DNA of 64,000 nt from Tepidibacter aestuarii (GCF_934924865.1 NZ_OW235315.1:3224001-3288000); one strand, 5' to 3'. Numbered from the stretch's first letter, positions 30,207 to 40,933 are shown. Notes: generated from the sequence alone by a model not told the origin. A program made the numbers and translations.

Positions 30207-32612
30207 TTACTTAGCAGTTAATATTACATACTTAACAAATGCTGTTCCAGCTTCATCTTCTATTACTGTTACTGTGTAATCAGTGAAGTCTATATCTGAT
30301 ACTGACATAACTTCTACATCTGTTCCATCTACTTCAAATACCTTAGCATCTGAGATTAATCTGTAAGTTGTTTCACCTGATACTATTTCTTTCTTAGATA
30401 CTTTAACTGTTCCATCAGCTAATGTTGTTCCATCTATTACTGCTATTGCTGATTCATTAACTACTTTTCCAGTCTCATCATCTATATCAAGCTCTACTAT
30501 CTTTCCTACTAATGCTTTAGCATCGTCCATATCAAGTCCAGTTGCTGAATCATTATCTATATCTTCTATAGTTAACTTCTCGTTAGTATCTGTGTAGAAT
30601 ACTTTCTCTTCTCCACCTACATAAGCTTTGATTCTTAATTCGTCTTTTCCTGAAACTTTCTTAACTTCTGTTACTAATGCTTTTTCTGTAGTAACATCTT
30701 CTGCATCATTGTCTGCATCTTGAACTACCATGTATTTTACTACTCCATCTTCAGCGTATACTGTAGCAGCTATCGCTTCATCAAAGTCTACATCTCCCCA
30801 AGCGCTTATCTTAATGTCTTCTGCATCATCAGTGTATTTTTCTGTGTTGAATACTAAAGCTGAATCATCTAATTTGAATCCACCAGCATAGTTATCATCA
30901 ACATCTACATTAGCAACATCTTTTGAATCTAATACTACTATTTCCTCTAAGTTTCCATCTACATCTATCTTAAGCTCTACTAATCCTGATATAGCATCTA
31001 AGTCTTCATCTCCAGCTATAAGATCTTCATCAAACTCAGCATCGTAGCTTACTTCTTTACCATCTTTGTTGATTACATCTACTCCGTAGTAAGTTTCTCC
31101 TCTGTTTGAGTAAGATTTAATCTTTCCATCTAATAATCCTACTACTGTTCCTGTTTCTTCTGCATCTTCATCAACATCTACAAGTACAACTTCACCTTGT
31201 CTGTTTACATAGATAGTAGTTTCTTTATCTTCCATATCTGAAACTTTATCTTCTAAATCTGTAGTTGATTTTTCTGAATCAGAATCTAAATAGAATGCTC
31301 CTTCGTAGTTGTACTCTACTCCATCTATTGTAAATTGATCAGTTAATACATCTTCAACCTTACCAGTTATAGTCTTAGTGTATACTTCTGCGAAGTCTTT
31401 AGAATCGTTGTAGAATACTACATCTCCTTCTTTAATATCAGAAGCTGATATTTCTACTCCGTCCTTCATTACAGTGTAATCATCTAAGTTTAGCTCTTCT
31501 TCATGTCCAGATATAACATCTCCATCAACGTCTTCTACTAAGATATATCCATCAAATGAAGCTATTGTATCAAGAGCTACTACCTTTCCATCTTCTATTA
31601 TAACTTTTGCATATTCAAACTCTTCTCCATCAGTAAGTCCTGATAAATCCATACGAGTATCATCTGCTACATTGTAAGTCTTATCCATTCCAACTAATTT
31701 AACTTCTACATCGTCACCATCTACATTTATTTCAACAGCGTCAACATATACATCATCTTGAGCTTCATATGAAACTAATATATCATCATCATTGAAGTAT
31801 GCTTTAACATTAACATCTTTTAATCCTTCAAAGTTGAATCCTTCCATTACTTCTAACTCTTTAGATCCTATAGATACCTTGTTATCATCTTTTTGAGAAT
31901 CAGTGAAAGTTAATACATCTTCAGTGTACTCTACATCTAATTTATCAACTAATAAAGTTTCTTTATCTGTACCATCAGTTCCAGACTTTACAAATTTAGC
32001 TTCATCTCCGTATCCTACTTGAACCATCATAGGTACTTCTAATGAGTTATCTACTAATTGAGCTACTATTCCTCTTTCACTTGCAAGTCCTATAACTCCG
32101 TTTACATCATCAGTTATATCTTCTTGTCCAGCTACTACTAAGTATCCATTTGGGTATCCACCTTTAGCTTTTGCTGCTGGCTCGTATCCTAATGCTCTTA
32201 CTAACATAGTTACTGCTTCTTCATACTTAACTGGTGCTTCTGGATCGAATACTCCGTCTCCTCTACCATTTACAACCTTAAGTCCTGATGCTATATTGAT
32301 GTATCCTGATGCCCAGTGATTAGAAGCTACATCGTTAAAGCTAGTAGTTCCCATTGAAGCTTTCGCTGAACTCTCAAGTCCTAACGCTCTTACTACAACT
32401 GTTGCAAATTCTGCTCTTGTTATAGTTCTATCTGGTCTGAATGTTCCATCTTCATATCCTTTTAGTATATCAAGTGCTGCTAATCTTTCTACTGCTGTTT
32501 CATAATCTGTACCTTTAACATCTTCTGGTACTGCTGCAAAAGCTGCTCCCATTGATCCGAATGCTAAAGCTCCTGCTAATGCTACAGAAAGTACTTTTTT
32601 ATTGTTTTTCAT
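30207..32612 (-). CDS. S-layer protein, tandem paralogue 1 of the near-identical trio
   Basis: 801 residues with the shared signal peptide (1-27) and three SLH domains in the first 195 residues (ERLAALDILKGYEDGTFRPD, NDVASNHWASGYINIASGLKVV, then a degenerate one). The rest is the same acidic beta-rich region as in the 899-residue protein but without the Ig domain. It is the same as the proteins at 33168 and 35834 except at the extreme C-terminus (TAK instead of TPASK). GAGGAGG lies about 11 bases before the ATG. The promoter is at 32744-32772. Predicted wall-bound S-layer subunit exported through the local SecA2 system (inference). Confidence 0.9.
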   Translation of the reverse strand: MKNNKKVLSVALAGALAFGSMGAAFAAVPEDVKGTDYETAVERLAALDILKGYEDGTFRPDRTITRAEFATVVVRALGLESSAKASMGTTSFNDVASNHWASGYINIASGLKVVNGRGDGVFDPEAPVKYEEAVTMLVRALGYEPAAKAKGGYPNGYLVVAGQEDITDDVNGVIGLASERGIVAQLVDNSLEVPMMVQVGYGDEAKFVKSGTDGTDKETLLVDKLDVEYTEDVLTFTDSQKDDNKVSIGSKELEVMEGFNFEGLKDVNVKAYFNDDDILVSYEAQDDVYVDAVEINVDGDDVEVKLVGMDKTYNVADDTRMDLSGLTDGEEFEYAKVIIEDGKVVALDTIASFDGYILVEDVDGDVISGHEEELNLDDYTVMKDGVEISASDIKEGDVVFYNDSKDFAEVYTKTITGKVEDVLTDQFTIDGVEYNYEGAFYLDSDSEKSTTDLEDKVSDMEDKETTIYVNRQGEVVLVDVDEDAEETGTVVGLLDGKIKSYSNRGETYYGVDVINKDGKEVSYDAEFDEDLIAGDEDLDAISGLVELKIDVDGNLEEIVVLDSKDVANVDVDDNYAGGFKLDDSALVFNTEKYTDDAEDIKISAWGDVDFDEAIAATVYAEDGVVKYMVVQDADNDAEDVTTEKALVTEVKKVSGKDELRIKAYVGGEEKVFYTDTNEKLTIEDIDNDSATGLDMDDAKALVGKIVELDIDDETGKVVNESAIAVIDGTTLADGTVKVSKKEIVSGETTYRLISDAKVFEVDGTDVEVMSVSDIDFTDYTVTVIEDEAGTAFVKYVILTAK

Positions 32613-32743
32613 ATCTTTTTATTCCTCCTCGAAATTTGATATCAATATATATAAGTTATTCGTACTTACTTATTTAATAATCTTATTGGAATTAAGCTGC
32701 ATTTTATTTTGTCGAATTTTGTCGTTTCTTTATTACAAGATTC

Positions 32744-32772
32744 ATTATACTCCTATAATTGATGTATTACAA
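32744..32772 (-). promoter_or_regulatory. Sigma-A promoter of S-layer copy 1
   Basis: TTGTAA (32772-32767), 17 bases, TATAAT (32749-32744). ATTACA repeats overlap and follow the -35 on the upstream side. A TGTCGAA box at 32710-32716 lies in the leader. Confidence 0.7.
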
Positions 32773-32910
32773 TTACAGAAGTATTACAGTACAGTTAATA
32801 AAATGTTACATACTAGATACTTTAAAACTTCTCATTTTTATTATTTATAATATAAGGGGCTTCCTTTATATTAATATATATCATCCTTATCATATGCTCT
32901 AAGCAACTAC

Positions 32911-33125
32911 ACTTAAAAATTATCCTCATTTAAATGTTAGATACTTTTTGGTTAACATTTTACTATTAAACTTAGATTGTGCTGTTAAAATATTCGTTAA
33001 GAAAGTTCTTTGTCTGACTTTAAGGAGTTTAGAACTTTTAGAATATTTTATAAAGCAGAATCTTTAGTTTTATTAAAATGTTGACTAAGTATCGGTATTT
33101 GAATGAGGATGATTTTTGCTTAAGT
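32911..33125. repeat. Covarying hairpin element, copy 1
   Basis: About 215 bases that fold end to end: the left end ATCCTCATTTAAATG pairs with the right end ATTTGAATGAGGAT, the next block GATACTTTTTGGTTAACATTTT pairs imperfectly with AAAATGTTGACTAAGTATC, and a central stem AGTTCT/AGAACT encloses GTCTGAC. Related copies lie near 55116-55358 and 58663-58870. It fills most of the gap between S-layer copies 1 and 2. Confidence 0.6.
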
Positions 33126-33128
33126 ATA

Positions 33129-33152
33129 AAAAAAGAGACCCTAAGGTCTCTT
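33129..33152 (-). terminator. Terminator of S-layer copy 2
   Basis: The same GAGACC/GGTCTC hairpin with A and T runs as after the neighbouring S-layer genes. Confidence 0.6.
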
Positions 33153-33167
33153 TTTAATAATCATCTA

Positions 33168-35579
33168 TTACTTAGATGCTGGAGTTAATATTACATACTT
33201 AACGAATGCTGTTCCAGCTTCATCTTCTATTACTGTTACTGTGTAATCAGTGAAGTCTATATCTGATACTGACATAACTTCTACATCTGTTCCATCTACT
33301 TCAAATACCTTAGCATCTGAGATTAATCTGTAAGTTGTTTCACCTGATACTATTTCTTTCTTAGATACTTTAACTGTTCCATCAGCTAATGTTGTTCCAT
33401 CTATTACTGCTATTGCTGATTCATTAACTACTTTTCCAGTCTCATCATCTATATCAAGCTCTACTATCTTTCCTACTAATGCTTTAGCATCGTCCATATC
33501 AAGTCCAGTTGCTGAATCATTATCTATATCTTCTATAGTTAACTTCTCGTTAGTATCTGTGTAGAATACTTTCTCTTCTCCACCTACATAAGCTTTGATT
33601 CTTAATTCGTCTTTTCCTGAAACTTTCTTAACTTCTGTTACTAATGCTTTTTCTGTAGTAACATCTTCTGCATCATTGTCTGCATCTTGAACTACCATGT
33701 ATTTTACTACTCCATCTTCAGCGTATACTGTAGCAGCTATCGCTTCATCAAAGTCTACATCTCCCCAAGCGCTTATCTTAATGTCTTCTGCATCATCAGT
33801 GTATTTTTCTGTGTTGAATACTAAAGCTGAATCATCTAATTTGAATCCACCAGCATAGTTATCATCAACATCTACATTAGCAACATCTTTTGAATCTAAT
33901 ACTACTATTTCCTCTAAGTTTCCATCTACATCTATCTTAAGCTCTACTAATCCTGATATAGCATCTAAGTCTTCATCTCCAGCTATAAGATCTTCATCAA
34001 ACTCAGCATCGTAGCTTACTTCTTTACCATCTTTGTTGATTACATCTACTCCGTAGTAAGTTTCTCCTCTGTTTGAGTAAGATTTAATCTTTCCATCTAA
34101 TAATCCTACTACTGTTCCTGTTTCTTCTGCATCTTCATCAACATCTACAAGTACAACTTCACCTTGTCTGTTTACATAGATAGTAGTTTCTTTATCTTCC
34201 ATATCTGAAACTTTATCTTCTAAATCTGTAGTTGATTTTTCTGAATCAGAATCTAAATAGAATGCTCCTTCGTAGTTGTACTCTACTCCATCTATTGTAA
34301 ATTGATCAGTTAATACATCTTCAACCTTACCAGTTATAGTCTTAGTGTATACTTCTGCGAAGTCTTTAGAATCGTTGTAGAATACTACATCTCCTTCTTT
34401 AATATCAGAAGCTGATATTTCTACTCCGTCCTTCATTACAGTGTAATCATCTAAGTTTAGCTCTTCTTCATGTCCAGATATAACATCTCCATCAACGTCT
34501 TCTACTAAGATATATCCATCAAATGAAGCTATTGTATCAAGAGCTACTACCTTTCCATCTTCTATTATAACTTTTGCATATTCAAACTCTTCTCCATCAG
34601 TAAGTCCTGATAAATCCATACGAGTATCATCTGCTACATTGTAAGTCTTATCCATTCCAACTAATTTAACTTCTACATCGTCACCATCTACATTTATTTC
34701 AACAGCGTCAACATATACATCATCTTGAGCTTCATATGAAACTAATATATCATCATCATTGAAGTATGCTTTAACATTAACATCTTTTAATCCTTCAAAG
34801 TTGAATCCTTCCATTACTTCTAACTCTTTAGATCCTATAGATACCTTGTTATCATCTTTTTGAGAATCAGTGAAAGTTAATACATCTTCAGTGTACTCTA
34901 CATCTAATTTATCAACTAATAAAGTTTCTTTATCTGTACCATCAGTTCCAGACTTTACAAATTTAGCTTCATCTCCGTATCCTACTTGAACCATCATAGG
35001 TACTTCTAATGAGTTATCTACTAATTGAGCTACTATTCCTCTTTCACTTGCAAGTCCTATAACTCCGTTTACATCATCAGTTATATCTTCTTGTCCAGCT
35101 ACTACTAAGTATCCATTTGGGTATCCACCTTTAGCTTTTGCTGCTGGCTCATATCCTAATGCTCTTACTAACATAGTTACTGCTTCTTCATACTTAACTG
35201 GTGCTTCTGGATCGAATACTCCGTCTCCTCTACCATTTACAACCTTAAGTCCTGATGCTATATTGATGTATCCTGATGCCCAATGGTTAGAAGCTACATC
35301 GTTAAAGCTTGTAGTTCCCATTGAAGCTTTCGCTGAACTCTCAAGTCCTAACGCTCTTACTACAACTGTTGCAAATTCTGCTCTTGTTATAGTTCTATCT
35401 GGTCTGAACGTTCCATCTTCATATCCTTTTAATATATCAAGTGCTGCTAATCTTTCTACTGCTGTTTCATAATCGGTTCCTTTAACATCTTCTGGAACTG
35501 CTGCAAAAGCTGCTCCCATTGATCCGAATGCTAAAGCTCCTGCTAATGCTACAGAAAGTACTTTTTTATTGTTTTTCAT
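33168..35579 (-). CDS. S-layer protein, tandem paralogue 2 of the near-identical trio
   Basis: 803 residues. I read the protein as identical to that at 35834 and to that at 30207 apart from the last few residues. At DNA level the trio differs by scattered silent changes, mostly in the first 450 or so coding bases (signal peptide and SLH part), while the remaining 2 kb look the same; this points to recent duplication or gene conversion. Signal peptide, SLH set and acidic beta-rich body are as in the neighbours. It has its own promoter (35711-35739) and terminator, so it is a complete expression unit. Confidence 0.9.
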   Translation of the reverse strand: MKNNKKVLSVALAGALAFGSMGAAFAAVPEDVKGTDYETAVERLAALDILKGYEDGTFRPDRTITRAEFATVVVRALGLESSAKASMGTTSFNDVASNHWASGYINIASGLKVVNGRGDGVFDPEAPVKYEEAVTMLVRALGYEPAAKAKGGYPNGYLVVAGQEDITDDVNGVIGLASERGIVAQLVDNSLEVPMMVQVGYGDEAKFVKSGTDGTDKETLLVDKLDVEYTEDVLTFTDSQKDDNKVSIGSKELEVMEGFNFEGLKDVNVKAYFNDDDILVSYEAQDDVYVDAVEINVDGDDVEVKLVGMDKTYNVADDTRMDLSGLTDGEEFEYAKVIIEDGKVVALDTIASFDGYILVEDVDGDVISGHEEELNLDDYTVMKDGVEISASDIKEGDVVFYNDSKDFAEVYTKTITGKVEDVLTDQFTIDGVEYNYEGAFYLDSDSEKSTTDLEDKVSDMEDKETTIYVNRQGEVVLVDVDEDAEETGTVVGLLDGKIKSYSNRGETYYGVDVINKDGKEVSYDAEFDEDLIAGDEDLDAISGLVELKIDVDGNLEEIVVLDSKDVANVDVDDNYAGGFKLDDSALVFNTEKYTDDAEDIKISAWGDVDFDEAIAATVYAEDGVVKYMVVQDADNDAEDVTTEKALVTEVKKVSGKDELRIKAYVGGEEKVFYTDTNEKLTIEDIDNDSATGLDMDDAKALVGKIVELDIDDETGKVVNESAIAVIDGTTLADGTVKVSKKEIVSGETTYRLISDAKVFEVDGTDVEVMSVSDIDFTDYTVTVIEDEAGTAFVKYVILTPASK

Positions 35580-35710
35580 ATCTCTTTATTCCTCCTCGAA
35601 ATTTGATATCGATATATATAAGTTATTCGTACTTACTTATTTAATAATCTTACTGGAATTAAGCTGCATTTTATTTTGTCGAATTTTGTCGTTTTCTTAT
35701 TACAAGATTC

Positions 35711-35739
35711 ATTATACTCCTATAATTGATGTATTACAA
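35711..35739 (-). promoter_or_regulatory. Sigma-A promoter of S-layer copy 2
   Basis: TTGTAA (35739-35734), 17 bases, TATAAT (35716-35711). The upstream region is nearly identical to that of copy 1, including ATTACA repeats and the TGTCGAA box. Confidence 0.7.
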
Positions 35740-35797
35740 TTACAGAAGTATTACAGTACAGTTAATAAAATGTTACACAGTGTAAGTAAGATAAAAA

Positions 35798-35821
35798 AAA
35801 GAGACCCTAAGGTCTCTTTTT
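35798..35821 (-). terminator. Terminator of S-layer copy 3
   Basis: GAGACC/GGTCTC hairpin with A and T runs, immediately downstream of the copy 3 stop. Confidence 0.6.
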
Positions 35822-35833
35822 AATAATCATCTA

Positions 35834-38245
35834 TTACTTAGATGCTGGAGTTAATATTACATACTTAACGAATGCTGTTCCAGCTTCATCTTCTATTACT
35901 GTTACTGTGTAATCAGTGAAGTCTATATCTGATACTGACATAACTTCTACATCTGTTCCATCTACTTCAAATACCTTAGCATCTGAGATTAATCTGTAAG
36001 TTGTTTCACCTGATACTATTTCTTTCTTAGATACTTTAACTGTTCCATCAGCTAATGTTGTTCCATCTATTACTGCTATTGCTGATTCATTAACTACTTT
36101 TCCAGTCTCATCATCTATATCAAGCTCTACTATCTTTCCTACTAATGCTTTAGCATCGTCCATATCAAGTCCAGTTGCTGAATCATTATCTATATCTTCT
36201 ATAGTTAACTTCTCGTTAGTATCTGTGTAGAATACTTTCTCTTCTCCACCTACATAAGCTTTGATTCTTAATTCGTCTTTTCCTGAAACTTTCTTAACTT
36301 CTGTTACTAATGCTTTTTCTGTAGTAACATCTTCTGCATCATTGTCTGCATCTTGAACTACCATGTATTTTACTACTCCATCTTCAGCGTATACTGTAGC
36401 AGCTATCGCTTCATCAAAGTCTACATCTCCCCAAGCGCTTATCTTAATGTCTTCTGCATCATCAGTGTATTTTTCTGTGTTGAATACTAAAGCTGAATCA
36501 TCTAATTTGAATCCACCAGCATAGTTATCATCAACATCTACATTAGCAACATCTTTTGAATCTAATACTACTATTTCCTCTAAGTTTCCATCTACATCTA
36601 TCTTAAGCTCTACTAATCCTGATATAGCATCTAAGTCTTCATCTCCAGCTATAAGATCTTCATCAAACTCAGCATCGTAGCTTACTTCTTTACCATCTTT
36701 GTTGATTACATCTACTCCGTAGTAAGTTTCTCCTCTGTTTGAGTAAGATTTAATCTTTCCATCTAATAATCCTACTACTGTTCCTGTTTCTTCTGCATCT
36801 TCATCAACATCTACAAGTACAACTTCACCTTGTCTGTTTACATAGATAGTAGTTTCTTTATCTTCCATATCTGAAACTTTATCTTCTAAATCTGTAGTTG
36901 ATTTTTCTGAATCAGAATCTAAATAGAATGCTCCTTCGTAGTTGTACTCTACTCCATCTATTGTAAATTGATCAGTTAATACATCTTCAACCTTACCAGT
37001 TATAGTCTTAGTGTATACTTCTGCGAAGTCTTTAGAATCGTTGTAGAATACTACATCTCCTTCTTTAATATCAGAAGCTGATATTTCTACTCCGTCCTTC
37101 ATTACAGTGTAATCATCTAAGTTTAGCTCTTCTTCATGTCCAGATATAACATCTCCATCAACGTCTTCTACTAAGATATATCCATCAAATGAAGCTATTG
37201 TATCAAGAGCTACTACCTTTCCATCTTCTATTATAACTTTTGCATATTCAAACTCTTCTCCATCAGTAAGTCCTGATAAATCCATACGAGTATCATCTGC
37301 TACATTGTAAGTCTTATCCATTCCAACTAATTTAACTTCTACATCGTCACCATCTACATTTATTTCAACAGCGTCAACATATACATCATCTTGAGCTTCA
37401 TATGAAACTAATATATCATCATCATTGAAGTATGCTTTAACATTAACATCTTTTAATCCTTCAAAGTTGAATCCTTCCATTACTTCTAACTCTTTAGATC
37501 CTATAGATACCTTGTTATCATCTTTTTGAGAATCAGTGAAAGTTAATACATCTTCAGTGTACTCTACATCTAATTTATCAACTAATAAAGTTTCTTTATC
37601 TGTACCATCAGTTCCAGACTTTACAAATTTAGCTTCATCTCCGTATCCTACTTGAACCATCATAGGTACTTCTAATGAGTTATCTACTAATTGAGCTACT
37701 ATTCCTCTTTCACTTGCAAGTCCTATAACTCCGTTTACATCATCAGTTATATCTTCTTGTCCAGCTACTACTAAGTATCCATTTGGGTATCCACCTTTAG
37801 CTTTTGCTGCTGGCTCATATCCTAATGCTCTTACTAACATAGTTACTGCTTCTTCATACTTAACTGGTGCTTCTGGATCGAATACTCCGTCTCCTCTACC
37901 ATTTACAACCTTAAGTCCTGATGCTATATTGATGTATCCTGATGCCCAGTGATTAGAAGCTACATCGTTAAAGCTTGTAGTTCCCATTGAAGCTTTCGCT
38001 GAACTCTCAAGTCCTAACGCTCTTACTACAACTGTTGCAAATTCTGCTCTTGTTATAGTTCTATCTGGTCTGAATGTTCCATCTTCATATCCTTTTAATA
38101 TATCAAGTGCTGCTAATCTTTCTACAGCTGTTTCATAATCTGTACCCTTAACATCTTCTGGTACTGCTGCAAAAGCCGCTCCCATTGATCCGAATGCTAA
38201 AGCTCCTGCTAATGCTACAGAAAGTACTTTTTTATTGTTCTTCAT
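35834..38245 (-). CDS. S-layer protein, tandem paralogue 3 of the near-identical trio
   Basis: 803 residues, read as identical in sequence to the protein at 33168. Its upstream region differs more from those of the other two copies, so the duplication boundary lies near the start of this gene. It keeps the same promoter layout (TTGTAT, 17 bases, TATAAT at 38338-38366) and a TGTCGAA box in the leader. Function as for the neighbours: wall-bound by SLH domains, likely an S-layer subunit. Confidence 0.9.
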   Translation of the reverse strand: MKNNKKVLSVALAGALAFGSMGAAFAAVPEDVKGTDYETAVERLAALDILKGYEDGTFRPDRTITRAEFATVVVRALGLESSAKASMGTTSFNDVASNHWASGYINIASGLKVVNGRGDGVFDPEAPVKYEEAVTMLVRALGYEPAAKAKGGYPNGYLVVAGQEDITDDVNGVIGLASERGIVAQLVDNSLEVPMMVQVGYGDEAKFVKSGTDGTDKETLLVDKLDVEYTEDVLTFTDSQKDDNKVSIGSKELEVMEGFNFEGLKDVNVKAYFNDDDILVSYEAQDDVYVDAVEINVDGDDVEVKLVGMDKTYNVADDTRMDLSGLTDGEEFEYAKVIIEDGKVVALDTIASFDGYILVEDVDGDVISGHEEELNLDDYTVMKDGVEISASDIKEGDVVFYNDSKDFAEVYTKTITGKVEDVLTDQFTIDGVEYNYEGAFYLDSDSEKSTTDLEDKVSDMEDKETTIYVNRQGEVVLVDVDEDAEETGTVVGLLDGKIKSYSNRGETYYGVDVINKDGKEVSYDAEFDEDLIAGDEDLDAISGLVELKIDVDGNLEEIVVLDSKDVANVDVDDNYAGGFKLDDSALVFNTEKYTDDAEDIKISAWGDVDFDEAIAATVYAEDGVVKYMVVQDADNDAEDVTTEKALVTEVKKVSGKDELRIKAYVGGEEKVFYTDTNEKLTIEDIDNDSATGLDMDDAKALVGKIVELDIDDETGKVVNESAIAVIDGTTLADGTVKVSKKEIVSGETTYRLISDAKVFEVDGTDVEVMSVSDIDFTDYTVTVIEDEAGTAFVKYVILTPASK

Positions 38246-38337
38246 ATCTCTTTTTCCTCCTCAAATTTTGATAATTTTTCAATTTGATTTTAATTACCAC
38301 CTTTTCATGTCGAACTTTGTCGTTCGCTACAAGATTC

Positions 38338-38366
38338 ATTATACACTCATAAATTATCAAATACAA
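38338..38366 (-). promoter_or_regulatory. Sigma-A promoter of S-layer copy 3
   Basis: TTGTAT (38366-38361), 17 bases, TATAAT (38343-38338). Confidence 0.65.
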
Positions 38367-38425
38367 TTACAGGAGTATTACAGTAATTTTAATAAAACAT
38401 TACACAGTATAGGTGCTAATATAAC

Positions 38426-38450
38426 AAAAAAGAGACCCAAAGGTCTCTTT
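38426..38450 (-). terminator. Terminator of the diverged S-layer paralogue
   Basis: GAGACC with GGTCTC and flanking A/T runs, directly after the stop at 38465. Confidence 0.6.
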
Positions 38451-38464
38451 TTAACAATTATTTA

Positions 38465-40933
38465 TTACTTAACTGATGGAGTTAATATTACATACTTAAC
38501 GAATGCTGTTCCAGCTTCATCTTCTATTACTGTTACTTTGTAACCCATAAAGTCTATATCTGATACTGACATAACTTCTATATCTGTTCCATCTACTTCA
38601 AATACCTTAGCATCTGAAACTAATCTATACGTTATGCCACCTGAATTTATTTCTTTTTTAGATATTTTGACAGTTCCATCTGATAATGTTATTCCAGTTA
38701 TTACTGATATAGGTGATTCATTAACTACTTTTCCAGTCTCATCATCTATATCAAGCTGTACTACTTTTCCTACCAATCCTTTAGCATCGTCCATATCAAG
38801 TCCAGCTGCTGAGTCTTTATCTATATCTTCTATAGTTAACTTTTCGTTAGTATCTGTGTAGAATACCTTCTCTACTCCACCTACATAAGCCTTGAGCCTT
38901 AATTCATTTTTTCCTGATACTTTCTTAACTTCTGTTACTAATGCTTTTTCTGTAGTAATATCTTCAGTATGCTTATCTGCATCCTGAACTAACATGTATT
39001 TTACCACTCCATCTGGGGCGTATACTACAGCACTTATAGCCTCATCAAAGTCTACGCTGCCCCAAGTGCTTATCTTAATATTATCTACGTTATCAGTGTA
39101 TTTTTCTATGTTGAATACTAGAGCTGAATCATCTAATTTATATCCTCCAGCATATCTATCGTCAACATTTACATTACTAACTTCTTTTGGATTTAATACT
39201 ACTATTTCTTCTAATTCTCCATATGCATCTATCTTAAGCTCTACTAACCCTGATATTTCTTCTCCCTCATCATAAGATCCATTTGAATCTTTATCGAAGT
39301 ATACTTTTTTAGTTGTAGGATCTACCAAATCTAATCCATATACAACATCAGAACCCACTTCCACATCATAACTTACTTCTTTTCCATCTTTGTTCACTAT
39401 ATCTACTGCATAGTATTCTTTTCCTCTGTTCTCGTACGATATGACGGCTCCATCTTTTAAAAATCCAACCACTGTACTCATTTCTTCTAAATCAACATCT
39501 ACGAGTATAACATCACCTTGTCTATTTATATGAATAGTAGTATCCTTACCTTCCATATCAAGAACCTTATTAACTAAATCTACTCTTGACTTTTCTGAAT
39601 TAGAATCTAAATAGTATGCTCCTTCATAGTTGTACTCTACTCCATCTATTGTAAATTGGTCTTCTAATATATCTTCAACCTTGCCAGTTATAGTCTTAGT
39701 GTAGACATCTGCAAAACTTTCAGCATAATTAAAGAATACTATATCCATTTCTTTAATGTTAGAAGCTGATATTTCTACTCCATCCTTCATTACAGTATAA
39801 TCATCTAACTTTAACTCTTCATCATGACCATATATAACATCTCCATAAACGCCTTCTACTAAAATATATCCATCAAACGCATTTATAGTATAAAGAGCTA
39901 CCACCTTTCCGTCTTCTATTATAACTTTTGCGTACTCAAATTCTTGTCCATCAGTAAGTCCTGATAAATCCATACGAGTATCATATGCAATATCATAAGT
40001 CTTATCCATTCCTACTAATTTAACCTCTATGCCGCTGCCATCTGAATTTATTTCAATCGCATCTACATATACATCATCTTTTACTTCATAAAATACTAAT
40101 TCGCTGTCATCATTGAAGTACGCCTTAACTTTAACGCCTTTTAATCCCTCGAAATTGAATCCTTCTCTTACCTCTAATTCTTTAGATGCTACAGATACTT
40201 TATTATTATCCTTTTGAGAGTCAGCGAAACTCAATATACCTTCATTATACTCAATATCTAATTTATCAGTTAATAAAGTTTCTACATCAGTACCATAAGT
40301 TCCTGACTTTACAAATCTAGCTTGATCTCCGTATCCTATTTGAATCATCATAGGCACTTCTAATGAATTATCTACTAATAAAGATACCGTTCCTCTTTTA
40401 TTTGCAATCCCTATTGTCCCATTAACACCATCAGTTATATCTTCTTGTTCAGCTACTATTAAGTATCCATTAGGATATCCTCCTTTAGCTTGTGCTGCTG
40501 GCTCATACCCTAATGTTCTTACCAACATAGTTACCGCTTCTTCATACTTAACTGGTGCTTCTGGATCGAATATTCCGTTTCCTCTACCATTTATAACTTT
40601 AAGTGCTGATGCTATATTGATGTATCCTGATGCCCAATGATTAGAATTAACATCATTAAAATTAGTATTTCCTATCGAAGCTTTGGCTGAACTCTCAAGT
40701 CCTAATGCTCTTACTACAACTGCTGCAAGTTCTGCTCTTGTTATAGTTCTATCTGGTCTAAATGTTCCATCTTCATATCCTTTTAATATATCAAGCGCTG
40801 ATAATCTCTGTACTACTATTTCGTAATCTATTCTATCAGCATATTTTTCTGATGCTGCAAAAGTTGATCCCATTGATCCGAATACTAAAGATAACACTAA
40901 TATTAACGTAAATATTTTTTTATTATTTTTCAT
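38465..40933 (-). CDS. S-layer protein, diverged tandem paralogue
   Basis: 822 residues, same plan as the trio (signal peptide, three SLH domains in the first 200 residues, acidic beta-rich body, VKYVILTP end), but with many amino-acid changes and an insertion of about 20 residues near 520 (DPTTKKVYFDKDSNGSYDEGEE) carrying a calcium-loop-like DKDSNGSYDEGE. The signal peptide has drifted (MKNNKKIFTLILVLSLVFGS). Likely an older member of the same duplication series. The promoter at 41019-41047 keeps the 17-base spacing. Confidence 0.88.
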   Translation of the reverse strand: MKNNKKIFTLILVLSLVFGSMGSTFAASEKYADRIDYEIVVQRLSALDILKGYEDGTFRPDRTITRAELAAVVVRALGLESSAKASIGNTNFNDVNSNHWASGYINIASALKVINGRGNGIFDPEAPVKYEEAVTMLVRTLGYEPAAQAKGGYPNGYLIVAEQEDITDGVNGTIGIANKRGTVSLLVDNSLEVPMMIQIGYGDQARFVKSGTYGTDVETLLTDKLDIEYNEGILSFADSQKDNNKVSVASKELEVREGFNFEGLKGVKVKAYFNDDSELVFYEVKDDVYVDAIEINSDGSGIEVKLVGMDKTYDIAYDTRMDLSGLTDGQEFEYAKVIIEDGKVVALYTINAFDGYILVEGVYGDVIYGHDEELKLDDYTVMKDGVEISASNIKEMDIVFFNYAESFADVYTKTITGKVEDILEDQFTIDGVEYNYEGAYYLDSNSEKSRVDLVNKVLDMEGKDTTIHINRQGDVILVDVDLEEMSTVVGFLKDGAVISYENRGKEYYAVDIVNKDGKEVSYDVEVGSDVVYGLDLVDPTTKKVYFDKDSNGSYDEGEEISGLVELKIDAYGELEEIVVLNPKEVSNVNVDDRYAGGYKLDDSALVFNIEKYTDNVDNIKISTWGSVDFDEAISAVVYAPDGVVKYMLVQDADKHTEDITTEKALVTEVKKVSGKNELRLKAYVGGVEKVFYTDTNEKLTIEDIDKDSAAGLDMDDAKGLVGKVVQLDIDDETGKVVNESPISVITGITLSDGTVKISKKEINSGGITYRLVSDAKVFEVDGTDIEVMSVSDIDFMGYKVTVIEDEAGTAFVKYVILTPSVK

